From Kordia sp. (GTDB taxonomy: Bacteria > Bacteroidota > Bacteroidia > Flavobacteriales > Flavobacteriaceae): DNA of 57,447 nucleotides. Positions within the stretch are counted from its first letter, which is position 1. Each line of letters starts with the position of its first letter. The notes under the pieces were generated by a model. That model did no database searches, had not been told where the DNA came from, and saw only the letters and a program-made list of their open reading frames with translations. Made by a program: the position numbers and the translations under genes. Shown here in pieces: positions 28,275 through 37,577 of the stretch. The stretch spans positions 1 to 57,447 of the forward strand of contig NZ_JAKVBC010000035.1 in the NCBI RefSeq assembly GCF_022447245.1. Reading direction: 5' to 3'.

Positions 28275-28667
28275 TTATCCTAGTGGATGAATATAAATAA
28301 AGCGTAATACCGATAATACAAGTAATCCCACTCCGAATATCACTTTAAAGGGCATTAGTTTTTTAGAAATACTTACAAGTGAATCACCAACTTTTGGAAC
28401 TTGACTTAATACATGAGTTAGTAAAAGCAATCCAGAAACCATAGCAGCTAAGTCATAAATAAAATGTCTATCATTAAAGCCAAATATTCCTAAAAGTTCA
28501 AAAAGTCCCAAAGCTAGAACAGCTCCACCAATAAGTGTTGAAAACGGCATCAGTTTTTTGGCAATATCGTTGAAGAAATTGCTTTCTCCATCCAATTTAT
28601 CTAATGCCGTAATTCCAAGTAGAATTCCAGCACCTATTCCTGCGATTTTGATTAATAGTAACATCAT
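28275..28667 (-). CDS. four-TM protein with an internal repeat
   Basis: 130 residues, four hydrophobic segments and no signal. Two halves are alike: DIAKKLMPFSTLIGGAVLAL GLFE in the first and SISKKLMPFKVIFGVGLLVL S in the second, both following a polar loop, so the gene looks like an internal duplication of a two-helix unit. No known family recognised. Convergent with the T9SS cargo gene. Confidence 0.7.
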   Translation of the reverse strand: MMLLLIKIAGIGAGILLGITALDKLDGESNFFNDIAKKLMPFSTLIGGAVLALGLFELLGIFGFNDRHFIYDLAAMVSGLLLLTHVLSQVPKVGDSLVSISKKLMPFKVIFGVGLLVLSVLRFIYIHPLG

Positions 28668-28733
28668 GTCGTTAATTTTTTTGTTTAATTGTTTTTTGTA
28701 TGTTAATAAGTTCTCCTAAATATACGTATAAAA

Positions 28734-28772
28734 AAAGAATCATAAAATAGCGAACTAGTTTTATGATTCTTT
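28734..28772. terminator. bidirectional terminator
   Basis: AAAGAATCATAAAA (28734-28747) and TTTTATGATTCTTT (28759-28772) pair perfectly around an 11-base loop. It ends the minus-strand lipoprotein transcript. Confidence 0.85.
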
Positions 28773-28804
28773 TCGGTGTATTGTATATTTTTTAGCTGAA
28801 TGTA

Positions 28805-30373
28805 CTAATCATCATCAAAAGTAACATTGTTATAGGCACCGACGTCAGAAGGATTTGTTCTAGGATTTCCTAGAATATCATTTTGAACTTCAGGAGCACT
28901 TGAGGTATTTCCAATACCAATGGCAGCAGAGTTTTCTCCTATGTTGAATTCGTTATTGTCTATGTTTTTATATTCTACAGTATTTGAGTTTAATAGTAAC
29001 GTAACAGCATCAAAAATGGTATCGTTTGAAAAATTGTATAATGGATCATTTGTAAAACGATTTTGAAAATCGTCAAACTTAATCAAGCAGTTTGCAAAGT
29101 TATATTCCAACAAGACCATGGAATCATTTGGTGCTTGATCAAACAACAATTCAATACTATTACTTCCATCGATAATACAGTTAGAAAAATTAGCTTGTTC
29201 TAAATCCGCAGTAAATATAGTTCCATTACCAACATCCAAATAGTTGTCTATTAAAATTGTTGGAAGTGTTCTAAAGCTATTAGTCCAATAGTTGGCAAAT
29301 GTACAATGTCTAAAGGTATATTTTCCTCCTAAGTTCAAATACATAGAGGATTGCCCTGCACTTCCAATGACAGAATTGTTTGCTTCTATATGCCCTGTAC
29401 GTGCTAATAAGCCAACAGTAGCACTGTTATGAATTTGAGAATTATTTAACGTCAAGGTTGGACTATCGGTGCCATCGTTATTGTCTGATAATATTCCAAC
29501 TGATGCATTTTTTATGGTTGCGTAATCCATTTTGTTGTTGGTGCTTCCATCAGTAAACCAAATGGTTCCCCATTGTCCTGGGATATTGGCAAAATTGGGT
29601 TCTAGACGATCACCTTCAAAAATAACTTGGTTTTCAAGATCTTCCGTTGTACTTAACGCTCCGTTTACTTGCAAAGAGCCCATGTTTCCAACAATCAGAC
29701 CAGAATCTGCATGAAAATGCACACGTGCACCAGCTTCGATATTGAGTACTTGATTTTGTCCAACGGCGGCATATCCATAGATGACATACGGTTTTTCGTT
29801 GGTCCAATTTAATTCAGAATCTTCCAAAAAGAATCCTTCTACACGGGTTTCATTACCTTCATCGTCTACGCTGAGTAATAAGGTTTCAATTGTACCATCA
29901 TCAAATTGTTGTGGATAGAGGAAAATAGCATCTTGTACCAAAGTAACCAATTCTACTTTTTGTTGATTGTTTCCAGTGTCAAATTCAATAGCATCAGTGT
30001 ATAGAAACTGATCGCCACTTGAAAAATCGTTGATGTCTAAAGTAGTTTCAACGAAGACAAACATACTATCATTTGCTAATAATTCTACATCTTGAAATAC
30101 TTTTCCAGCAATTCCATCTACATTTAAGCGATATCTTGAATTTTCACCTTCTCCCAATTGAATGGTCGGAATACGAATATCGTCGTCACTTCGGTTGTAT
30201 ACTTTTAAATTGTATGTGCTAGAACCAATATTGGTAAATACAGTATCTAAATACACTGTGTCTTTTGAAAATTGAAGTTGTCCAGAACTCGGAACTGTTA
30301 CAAAGTCCTTTCGGCAAGAGCTCCAAAGTATTATAGTGGTAAGAATTAAAAACGAGTATAAAAGTTTCTTCAT
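28805..30373 (-). CDS. parallel beta-helix lipoprotein
   Basis: 522 residues. Lipoprotein signal KKLLYSFLILTTIILWSSC. Residues 20-140 form an Ig-like region with DTVYLDTVFTNIGSSTYNLK. From about 190 on it shows right-handed beta-helix repeats: LNIEAGARVHFHADSGLIVG, WGTIWFTDGSTNNKMDYATI, DSPTLTLNNSQIHNSATVGL and so on, ending GNPRTNPSDVGAYNNVTF, a motif found at the end of many Bacteroidota surface beta-helix proteins. Probably at the cell surface; substrate unknown. Confidence 0.8.
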   Translation of the reverse strand: MKKLLYSFLILTTIILWSSCRKDFVTVPSSGQLQFSKDTVYLDTVFTNIGSSTYNLKVYNRSDDDIRIPTIQLGEGENSRYRLNVDGIAGKVFQDVELLANDSMFVFVETTLDINDFSSGDQFLYTDAIEFDTGNNQQKVELVTLVQDAIFLYPQQFDDGTIETLLLSVDDEGNETRVEGFFLEDSELNWTNEKPYVIYGYAAVGQNQVLNIEAGARVHFHADSGLIVGNMGSLQVNGALSTTEDLENQVIFEGDRLEPNFANIPGQWGTIWFTDGSTNNKMDYATIKNASVGILSDNNDGTDSPTLTLNNSQIHNSATVGLLARTGHIEANNSVIGSAGQSSMYLNLGGKYTFRHCTFANYWTNSFRTLPTILIDNYLDVGNGTIFTADLEQANFSNCIIDGSNSIELLFDQAPNDSMVLLEYNFANCLIKFDDFQNRFTNDPLYNFSNDTIFDAVTLLLNSNTVEYKNIDNNEFNIGENSAAIGIGNTSSAPEVQNDILGNPRTNPSDVGAYNNVTFDDD

Positions 30374-30604
30374 TGTACAATTTTAGTTGTCAGATATCGT
30401 TTGTAGATATATGGTGTGGTAAAAATATAACTTTTTGAAGTTCTTATTATTGTTTCAGAGGATTAATTTTCTTTGAGATTTATAAAAGATTAGGAAATCA
30501 CATTTTTTTTTGAAGGTTCCGGAAATCGGAATTTCAATATCTTGATGTATGTATAAAACCGTTCCGCTAATAGACTTTATTTTATTTTTATTGACAATAT
30601 TCAG

Positions 30605-30907
30605 TTAGTCGTGTTTTTCCATAAACTTCTCAGCCACAAGTGCTTTTTCTATGAGTGGACGCTCATCTTCGGCTTTTATAGGTCTTGGAATGAGTTGGTA
30701 CAACAGATCGATTTCTGTCACTCTTGCTTTTCCAATTCGATAAGGGGCTTTGCTTTTTTCTGCAAAGTTGATTTCCTGCTTATTATAATTTAAAGCTTTT
30801 CCATGTTCTTTGCGATTTCTGTACAATATAGTAATTCGGCTAAGCTTTTCCCTAACTCAGACATAATTGTCAGTGTGTTTAATTTGGTCAAGAATTTCAT
30901 CATATTG
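30605..30907 (-). pseudogene. remnant of a TPR-type protein
   Basis: One frame runs QYDEILDQIKHTDNYV, TGA, VREKLSRITILYRNRKEHGK, ALNYNKQEINFAEKSKAPYR and ends EKFMEKHD. The pairing of helices with ALxYxxQEIxxAE resembles tetratricopeptide repeats in flavobacterial sensor proteins. It has no start and has an in-frame TGA at 30859-30857. Confidence 0.5.
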
Positions 30908-31200
30908 TATAAAGAATACTATTAGTACTTACATTTTTTTGTTGTGTTAAAAAAATAACACAGCTTAATTTGTTGGTGATATAACCTTCGTTTGAGTTTG
31001 GTACCTTTACTGTTTTAGCTAAGAAAATAAATTTTTAAATAATTTTGAAACAAGTAGTGTACTTGGTAACACTTTCATGATGAATGAGAGCATATATAAT
31101 TTTTATAAAGAGCGCAGGATTTTTTGTGCGGAAAGGGTATTTTTATTGTAGAATACGCATATTTTTGCTGTGTTCTAAAATCCTTGATAGGGTCCGAATT

Positions 31201-31353
31201 TTAGGAAAGATTGAAGTACTCTTGACTTTGAACGGAATCCTTATTGGTTTCACGAATTTTTTGAACTGAAGAATTAATATCTGATGTTGCTTGTATTTGA
31301 CACGGTGCAGACTGCATAAGAAGTAGAACTACAAAAAGAATACTTTTTTTCAC
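31201..31353 (-). pseudogene. N-terminal fragment with signal peptide
   Basis: From GTG 31353 there is a signal peptide (VKKSILFVVLLLMQSAPCQI) and QATSDINSSVQKIRETNKDS, then a stop after 50 residues. Flavobacterial TPR sensor proteins often start this way, so this may be the 5' end of the gene whose 3' remnant is at 30605-30907, with the middle (31200-30908) eroded. I see no gene in the roughly 290 bases between. Confidence 0.45.
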
Positions 31354-31433
31354 TGATAATAATATGGTTGGTGTCGTATAAAAGTATCGAAACTTATACA
31401 GAAACATAGATTTTTACATACAATCAAAGTAAC

Positions 31434-32258
31434 TTATTCTTTCTTCTTTTTGGTCTTTTTTTTAAATTTTTTTAGACTTTCCTTTAAAGCATGAATTATA
31501 GTTTTATTATCTTCCTCAGTAATAGTGGCGATATCGTCTCCATGTACAGCAATTGCGGCTCCTCCGAGATGTTTTCGTTCTACGGCATATCCTGCAACAA
31601 CTAAGACTTCTTCTAGAGGTTCTCCAGGTTTTAGTGTGATTTTATAAGTTGTTTTGTTAGCTGAAATTTTGACGTCTTGACTTTCATATCCAACATAAGA
31701 AACGATGAGAGTATCTTTTACTCTTACTCTTAATGAAAAGTTTCCATCAAAATCAGTACTTTTTTCCGTTGAAGAGTTTTTTATTTTGATAGTTGTACCT
31801 GGAAGAGGTAAATTCATTTCATCTAAAATTAAACCTGATATGTGTACGCTATCTTTTTGAATCTTGTTTTTTTCTTTTCTATGAAGCGAACCAATATGCA
31901 ATCGGGTAAAGTTATAGGTATCTAGTTGTTTCGTTTTAGAAATTTTTTCAGTCATTTTGGGTTTGCTTTGTGAAAAAGCCGTCATTGGTAACAAGAGTGT
32001 TACAACATACGATAACCAATGGTTTCGCTTTTTTCTATCGACGATAAGTTTTCTATTGATTTGTGAAACATGAAAACGTCCACATAAATTCCCCTGAGTG
32101 CTAAAGTGTTTTATAATTTCTCCATCGGAACTTGCTGTAAAATCAACTACTTCTTTGGAACATACCTTGCAAAACTAACCTTTTTCAGTCGGAGTCATTT
32201 TGTTCCAGTCTTCATGATAAGGTTCTGGAATTTGTATCTGTATTTTTGGATGTTTCAT
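31434..32258 (-). pseudogene. Cys-motif/CarboxypepD protein 3, stopped at codon 28
   Basis: The frame is in phase for 275 codons from ATG 32258 with a single TAG (32177-32175). Before it: HPKIQIQIPEPYHEDWNKMT then PTEKG. After it: FCKVCSKEVVDFTASSDGEI, NLCGRFHVSQINRKL, a hydrophobic stretch (WLSYVVTLLLPMTAFS), DEMNLPLPGTTIKIKNSSTE and FDGNFSLRVRVKDTLIVSYV. The intact paralogs have Lys at the stop position (PTEKGKFC), so AAG to TAG is likely. The paralog PCH cysteine is Tyr here. Confidence 0.8.
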
Positions 32259-32265
32259 ATGTACA

Positions 32266-33132
32266 TTAGTTGTTTTTAGCTTGCCTCGCGGCTTTTCTAG
32301 CGGCACGTTCTTTTCGACGTTTAGCACGTTTTTCTTTCCATTTTTTTCTTTGAAATTCGAAATAGTTCTTTGTACGTTGTTTTAATGCCTTGGTTTCTTC
32401 CGTTTCAATATGAGTGGAATGATACCCATTACTATCGCAAGAATGATATCCACCAACGACAACGACTTCTTCAAATTCACCACTTGGATTTAGTTGAATT
32501 TTATAATTAGACGTATCTTCTTTTATGCGAATCTCCTGATTTTTATAACCAACGTAACTAATAACCAGCGTGTTTTTTACATTAGCTGGGATAAAAAAGT
32601 TTCCATCAAAATCGGTTGTTTTTCCTGTAGTGGTACCTTTTATTAGCACAGTTGCTCCAGGCAGTGGCATGCCTGTATCATCCGTTACAGTGCCATATAT
32701 AATTCTGGAGTTTGAAGACTGCTGCTGTTTTAGAGTTACGCGGTTTACTTTTGCATTAAGAGCATATATGTCGAGTCTTTTAAACTTTAAGGAATCTACT
32801 TGTGTTGTCTTTGCAGCTTTTTTCTCATTAGATTGAGTTTGTTGTGAAAATAACGTCATTGGCAATAAAAAAGTGGCTGCATACGATAACCGATGATTCC
32901 GTTTTTTTCTGTTTGCAATCAGCTTTCTATTCAGTTGTGAAGCATAAAAACGTCCACAAGCATTTCCATGATTATTGACATGTTTTATAATTTCCTCATC
33001 ACTTTTGCTTGTAAAATCGACAACTTCTTTTTTACAAGCTCGGCAAAACTTACCTTTTTCAGTAGGAGACATGTTGTTCCAGTTTTCATGACATGGTTCA
33101 GAAATTTGTAGTTGTAGCTTAGAATGTTTCAT
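32266..33132 (-). CDS. Cys-motif/CarboxypepD-reg protein 2
   Basis: 288 residues. N-terminal module: EPCHENWNNMSPTEKGKFCR, then ACKKEVVDFTSKSDEEI and GNACGRFYASQLNRKLIANR, giving four Cys (C, C-x-x-C, C) that may bind zinc. A hydrophobic segment follows (LSYAATFLLPMTLFS), then a carboxypeptidase-regulatory-like beta sandwich: DDTGMPLPGATVLIKGTTTG then KTTDFDGNFFIPANVKN and LVISYVGYKNQEI. The C-terminus is very basic (RAKRRKERAARKAARQ). The 'plug-like' domain is known from TonB-dependent receptors. The small Cys module plus one membrane span suggests a cytoplasm-to-periplasm linker; this is inference. Confidence 0.75.
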   Translation of the reverse strand: MKHSKLQLQISEPCHENWNNMSPTEKGKFCRACKKEVVDFTSKSDEEIIKHVNNHGNACGRFYASQLNRKLIANRKKRNHRLSYAATFLLPMTLFSQQTQSNEKKAAKTTQVDSLKFKRLDIYALNAKVNRVTLKQQQSSNSRIIYGTVTDDTGMPLPGATVLIKGTTTGKTTDFDGNFFIPANVKNTLVISYVGYKNQEIRIKEDTSNYKIQLNPSGEFEEVVVVGGYHSCDSNGYHSTHIETEETKALKQRTKNYFEFQRKKWKEKRAKRRKERAARKAARQAKNN

Positions 33133-33138
33133 ACCAAA

Positions 33139-33978
33139 TTATTTTTTCGTTTGTTTTGCTGCTTTTCTTGCGGCACGTTTCTCTAACCACTTTTTTCGTT
33201 GAAAAGCAAAATAGTTTTGTGTGATTTTTTCACGTTTAGTAATTTGCTTCTCAGTTGATTTTGATACTTTCTTTGTGAATTTACTTCTGTATCGATCTTT
33301 TGGGCTTGTCGTAACTACTTCACCAAGAAAATCGCATACTTCAACGTTTAAAATTACATAATTAGTAACCTGAGTTACTTTGACAGTTTTTGATCTGAAT
33401 CCAACATAGGCAAAAACTAAATGATCACCTTTTTTAACTTTAATCTTGTAGTTTCCATCCCAATCAGCGATTGTTCCTTGGTTAGTCCCCTTTATGTAAA
33501 TAGAAGCTCCTGGAAGTGGCATTCCACTATCATCCATAACCGTTCCTTTTACATTAATGCTATCATTTTGCATATTAGCATCTAATTGTGCTTTTCTTTT
33601 AAGCGAACCTATGTTTAGTGATTTATATTGAGGAGGAGTAGTTAATTGTTCTGTTAAGGTTGTTTCATGCTTAGAAGATGTACTTCCTTGTGAAAATAAT
33701 ATCATTGGCAATAGGAGTGAAGCTGCATACGATAACCAATGATTACGCTTTTTTCGATCTGCGATTAAGGTTCTATTGAGTTGCGAACCATGGAAACGCC
33801 CACAAATATTTCCGTTGTTAGATAAGTAGCGCAATACTTCTTCGTCAGATTTTGCAGTAAAGTCTACCACTTCTTTAGTACAGACTTTACAAAATTTTCC
33901 TTTTTCTGTTGGAGACATTTTGTTCCAATCTTCATGACAAGGTTTCGTAATTTGTACAGTGATTTCAGGATATTTCAT
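33139..33978 (-). CDS. Cys-motif/CarboxypepD-reg protein 1
   Basis: 279 residues, same architecture: TKPCHEDWNKMSPTEKGKFC, KVCTKEVVDFTAKSDEEVL, GNICGRFHGSQLNRTLIADR, the span WLSYAASLLLPMILFSQG, then DDSGMPLPGASIYIKGTNQG, IADWDGNYKIKVKKGDHLVF, and a basic end (RKKWLEKRAARKAAKQTKK). Six bases upstream of paralog 2, which is itself 7 bases upstream of paralog 3, so the three are one operon. The family occurs in Flavobacteriia but its role is not known to me. Confidence 0.75.
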   Translation of the reverse strand: MKYPEITVQITKPCHEDWNKMSPTEKGKFCKVCTKEVVDFTAKSDEEVLRYLSNNGNICGRFHGSQLNRTLIADRKKRNHWLSYAASLLLPMILFSQGSTSSKHETTLTEQLTTPPQYKSLNIGSLKRKAQLDANMQNDSINVKGTVMDDSGMPLPGASIYIKGTNQGTIADWDGNYKIKVKKGDHLVFAYVGFRSKTVKVTQVTNYVILNVEVCDFLGEVVTTSPKDRYRSKFTKKVSKSTEKQITKREKITQNYFAFQRKKWLEKRAARKAAKQTKK

Positions 33979-34082
33979 GATGGTTTACGCTTTTAATTAC
34001 AATTCAAAAAAAGCACATATCTTATAATAGAGAAACCAGCAATGAGTAAATGATCGTTTTGGATGAGTTAACTTTCATGCAT

Positions 34083-34120
34083 AAAAAAACTCCTTTACTT
34101 CAATTACAATAAAGGAGTTT
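34083..34120 (-). terminator. terminator for the 34140 gene
   Basis: AACTCCTTTA (34088-34097) pairs with TAAAGGAGTT (34110-34119); the minus strand has a T-run after the stem. Confidence 0.8.
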
Positions 34121-34139
34121 GAAAAATGTATTTATTCGA

Positions 34140-34421
34140 TTATAAATCTTTTTCAATAAAGCTAGAACCACTAGTAGCTGGTGTTAATTCGCCTCTTGCG
34201 TCTTGAAATACTTGTAGCGTAAAACCATTTGTATACGTAGGTAACATATACGTTAATACTGGAATTTGTTGTGTAGGAGATACTACTACAGCGGCTCCTG
34301 CATTTACATTTCCGTTATAATCTACGGTGTATTTCTGTTGCCCAGAATCGTATTTATATGAAAAATTTCCGTTACTTGTTGATTGACTACTTGAAGTGAT
34401 AGTTCCACAAAATGCTGACAT
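34140..34421 (-). CDS. small protein of unknown function
   Basis: 93 residues without a signal peptide: MSAFCGTITSSSQSTSNGNF, YKYDSGQQKYTVDYNG, PTQQIPVLTYMLPTYTNGFT and TPATSGSSFIEKDL. Rich in Ser, Thr and Tyr with alternating polar and hydrophobic residues, like a small beta protein. A terminator follows. No family recognised. The 287 bases between 34422 and 34708 hold nothing I can identify. Confidence 0.6.
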   Translation of the reverse strand: MSAFCGTITSSSQSTSNGNFSYKYDSGQQKYTVDYNGNVNAGAAVVVSPTQQIPVLTYMLPTYTNGFTLQVFQDARGELTPATSGSSFIEKDL

Positions 34422-34708
34422 AATGATGAGGTTTTAAATGATTAATATTAGTTAAGGTTTATGGCTCAATTTTTCCTGACGTCATAATGAACAAATTGAT
34501 ACAGTTTAAAATTAGGATGCATGCTGTTACTATAAAAGATAGCTTTTACCTGAATTACAATAGGTGTTTACTGTATACCAAATACCTAGAAACACGTGTG
34601 GTTAGATGTTTAATTTACAGTACTTTAGTGTAAGTCTTAAAACTATTAATTATGACTTCATAACCAATTGATAATTTTGAGCTAATAAGTACTACTTGAG
34701 TATCTGTA

Positions 34709-35179
34709 TTGACAGAAAATTGGCAAAAAGAGAATTTTATAAAAGCATTTTTGTTTCATAAAAATGATATAGCATGTTTGGCACAACATAGGGATGTTGT
34801 CTGTGTGCGTTTTTATATTGGTATTATTAAAAATGAAGATGGAAGTGACGAACCAGATATGATTGTTGTTGGCGTAAACAGCGATAACGAAGATATCATT
34901 TATGATGATACCGTAACTAAAAATGAGCTTGTTATCAGCGGTATTTATGACTTTGAATTACCTTGTCCAAAACTTTGTGATCCAAAGCGTACTTTATTTA
35001 ATTCAAATAGTGACACAGCACCAGCCAATGCTAGAGGAACAATGAAAACAATACAACATTCTACAGAAGATGATTTCGTTATTAATTTAGCAATAATCAT
35101 TGAAATTGCACGGTTATCTCTACTACTGCCTTTTTTGGCGGTAGTATTTCGGTTTAAACGTTTTACCAAACTATTTTGA
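34709..35179 (+). CDS. hypothetical protein with lost or unusual start
   Basis: 156 residues in the open frame, which begins just after a TGA and has only a TTG at 34709. The text runs ENWQKENFIKAFLFHKNDIA, RDVVCVRFYIGIIKNEDGSD, DMIVVGVNSDNEDIIYDDTV and FELPCPKLCDPKRTLFN, then a hydrophobic end. I recognise a pattern like other flavobacterial small hypotheticals that start about 15 residues earlier, so the 5' end may be lost. It precedes the decayed histidine kinase module. Confidence 0.5.
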   Translation: MTENWQKENFIKAFLFHKNDIACLAQHRDVVCVRFYIGIIKNEDGSDEPDMIVVGVNSDNEDIIYDDTVTKNELVISGIYDFELPCPKLCDPKRTLFNSNSDTAPANARGTMKTIQHSTEDDFVINLAIIIEIARLSLLLPFLAVVFRFKRFTKLF

Positions 35180-35185
35180 ACCTAG

Positions 35186-35730
35186 TGTATACTACTCATT
35201 CTTGCTGCCATAGTCTCTTATAGTCCTTATGTATTATATCAAAATCGGTTGAATAATATATATCTACTGCATACATATACTGTTTTAGAATATACAGGTT
35301 GGAGTCTATTTTTTTATCAATTATTTCAAAAACCAATCGTAAAAAAATAATATTAGGTTCACTTATAGTATTTGTCATTTTCTCAGTATTAAATACAATG
35401 TATTGGCAACCTTTGGAAATGTATAATTCCTGTGGTAGGTCTATAGAAGGAGCATTTTTGTTATGTATGACAATTGCTTGATTTTATAAAGTTTTTGTGA
35501 ATCGTAGAATTATACAATTGGAATCACATCCTATTTTTTGGATTCACGCGGGTGTTTTAGTGTATTTTTTAGGCTCATTTTTATTATTCATTTCCAATAA
35601 CTTTTTATTAGAATCAACCATACAAGAGTTTTTTGAAGCTTGGGCATTACATGGACTATTCTTAATAATTCACTATCTTTTCATAGCGATAGGAATATGG
35701 TTGATAAAGTACAAGAAGGAACTTCTCTAA
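35186..35730 (+). pseudogene. multi-TM protein of a sensor module, frameshift and stop
   Basis: The first frame reads ILLILAAIVSYSPYVLYQNR through GWSLFFYQLFQKPIVKK, then shifts to IILGSLIVFVIFSVLNTMYW, reaches TGA (35479-35481) after MTIA, and continues in frame as FYKVFVNRRIIQLESHPIFW to LFIAIGIWLIKYKKELL. Five to six membrane segments. The usual start is missing. It matches membrane proteins often encoded before flavobacterial HK/RR pairs, though not a well-defined family. Confidence 0.6.
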
Positions 35731-36490
35731 TTTTATATGTGGGCATGCTATGAATGTTTTTTTAGCTATTGCTATTGTTGGCTTTGTTCTTATTTACAAA
35801 AGACGTTTGCTAAAACAGCAAATGAAGTTACAAGAACAAAAAATCATACATCAACAACAACTATTGCAAAGTGCCATCAAAATCCAACATGAAGAACGAA
35901 AACATTTTGCAGCAGATTTACACGATGAAATTGGTGGTGGAATTTCTAACATTTTATTGAGCGTAGAAAGCATTAAAAAAGAACAAGCAGCGCCACCAGA
36001 AATTATTTCAAAATCACAACATATACGTGATCAACTGAATCATTTGTTGCAAAAAGTCCGCGAAATATCATATAACATTATGCCGCCAACTTAGGAAGAT
36101 TTTGGATTGCATAAAGCCATTAGCGATTTGTGTTATTCCATATCAGAATCTAGTAGTTTGAAGATAAATTATGAGTGGAATGGCGATGCACAACGACTGG
36201 ATTTTTCTCAAGAATTAGCTCTTTATCGTATCATCAAAGAAATATTGGTAAATGCAGTAAAACATGCAGAAGCTACCACAATTACAATCAATATAGAGAA
36301 TACTACAGATACTTTTAAATTATTCGTAAAAGATGATGGAAAAGGATTTGATGTGGAAACAACTCAAAAAGATGCAGGACTGCGAAATATTAAAGATCGC
36401 ACATTAATTTTAGGAGGAAAAGTATACATATCTTCAGAAATGCATTCTGGTACAACCATACAAATAGATTTTAATAAGCAAAACTCATGA
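35697..36490 (+). pseudogene. sensor histidine kinase (NarL-type pair), frameshift and TAG
   Basis: Likely ATG 35697 (MVDKVQEGTSLILYVGML), then a frame change to NVFLAIAIVGFVLIYKRRLL. The DHp/HisKA_3 region is EERKHFAADLHDEIGGGISN with the phospho-accepting His. An in-frame TAG (36092-36094) follows SYNIMPPT and the reading continues as EDFGLHKAISDLCYSI. The HATPase part has YRIIKEILVNAVKHAEATTI (N-box), LFVKDDGKGFDVETT and LRNIKDRTLILGGKV. It is the HPK7-type kinase that pairs with LuxR-like regulators. Broken at two points. Overlaps the response regulator by 4 bases. Confidence 0.8.
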
Positions 36491-36979
36491 TAAACATAGC
36501 AATAGTGAACGATTACAAACTCTTAAGAGAAGGTCTGAGAGTCATTTTAGATGAAAAAAACAATATAAAAATCATCATGGAGTCTTCTAATAGGCAAGAA
36601 TTTTTGGAAGCGCTGCGCAATACTATTGTAAAACCTGATATTGTACTATTAGATATTCGTATGCCAGTTCTGGATGGTTATGTAACAACAAAATTTATTT
36701 CAGAAAAGTATCCTGAGATGAAAATTATTGTCTTAACAATGCATTGAAAATGTAATGGAATATGACTACTCTTTCAACAATAAAATTACCAAAATTATGC
36801 GTAAAGTGATGATGTATAAAGGAAGAGGAGTTTTAAAAAGTGTTTCATACGATCTTACAGAACGAGAAATAGGAGAGAATTGATTCATCAGCTATCGTAC
36901 CGTAGAAGGACATCGCAAAAAACTATTAGCAAAACTTAATGTCCGAAACACCGCAGGTTTGGTGGTATTTGCATTATAG
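36487..36979 (+). pseudogene. LuxR/NarL-type response regulator with internal deletions
   Basis: MINIAIVNDYKLLREGLRVI and DIVLLDIRMPVLDGYVTTKF give the receiver domain with the phospho-acceptor Asp. After VLTMH a TGA ends the frame; the linker continues one frame away (CIENVMEYDYSFNNKITKIM). The HTH should be about 60 residues, but LTEREIGEN is followed by TGA and FISYRTVEGHRKKLLAKLNV RNTAGLVVFAL. Roughly 30 residues of the receiver and about 15 of the HTH appear to be missing compared with normal NarL-type proteins. Clearly a pseudogene. Confidence 0.8.
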
Positions 36980-37090
36980 AATGAAATTGTGAAGATTTAG
37001 GTCATGCAATAATGGCTTTTGAGTCATTTTAAACTCATTTATTCTAGTGTTATTACTGATACTCTTTTGAGTGTAAAGAAAAGATGAAAC

Positions 37091-37132
37091 CAAGATTTTT
37101 ATAATTATTTTTCAATGACTACAAAAATCTTG
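37091..37132. terminator. hairpin between the HK/RR module and the 37166 peptide
   Basis: CAAGATTTTT (37091-37100) pairs with AAAAATCTTG (37123-37132); both genes end here and it can stop either. Confidence 0.6.
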
Positions 37133-37165
37133 TATTGTGAGTTATTTAGTATAAGCTATCTCCAT

Positions 37166-37379
37166 TTAGTTGCATAAAAATACAGTATAATCAAACCAGT
37201 CACAATACTTACCGTAAGAATACTCTTTTTGAAGTTCACAAGGAATACCAGTTTCACAAAAGCCTGTTCCTCCTTCACATGGAGATTCACAGGTTTCTCC
37301 ACCAACTATTTTTCTAGCATCAAAATTTGAAATTGCTTGTTTGTTTAATTTTAATCCATTTAATTTTTTTGTGTTTCAC
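37166..37379 (-). pseudogene. lanthipeptide-like precursor, frameshifted near the start
   Basis: From the expected GTG (37379) the frame runs VKHKKIKWIKIKQTSNFKF and ends. One frame over it reads TKKLNGLKLNKQAISNFDAR then KIVGG, with a clean Gly-Gly leader, followed by a core of about 40 residues with eight Cys: ETCESPCEGGTGFCETGIPC, ELQKEYSYGKYCDWF and the end VFLCN at 37168. One extra A after the start would restore the frame. Confidence 0.6.
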
Positions 37380-37577
37380 AATAAATAAAGTTTTAATGAA
37401 TTTGAGGTTGATAAATCTAATAAAAAGATAAGGTTGAAGAAATTTTATTTGTGTAAGATTTATAAATTTCAAATCATTTTTTGGAAAATAAAATGGCGCA
37501 AAAAAAGTCATTATTGTATTCGTAAAACTTGAAGTTTCGCAGTATTTTCGATCACAAATTTATAAAAGTTTCACAGC

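Noticed and set aside
13067-36979. In-frame TGA codons as a sign of genetic-code change or selenocysteine (for example the lipobox TGA at 20230, and 35479-35481).
   Set aside because: TAA and TAG also interrupt genes here, intact genes end in TGA (ytxJ, the YcxB-like gene) and code Trp by TGG, and no SECIS-like context was evident.
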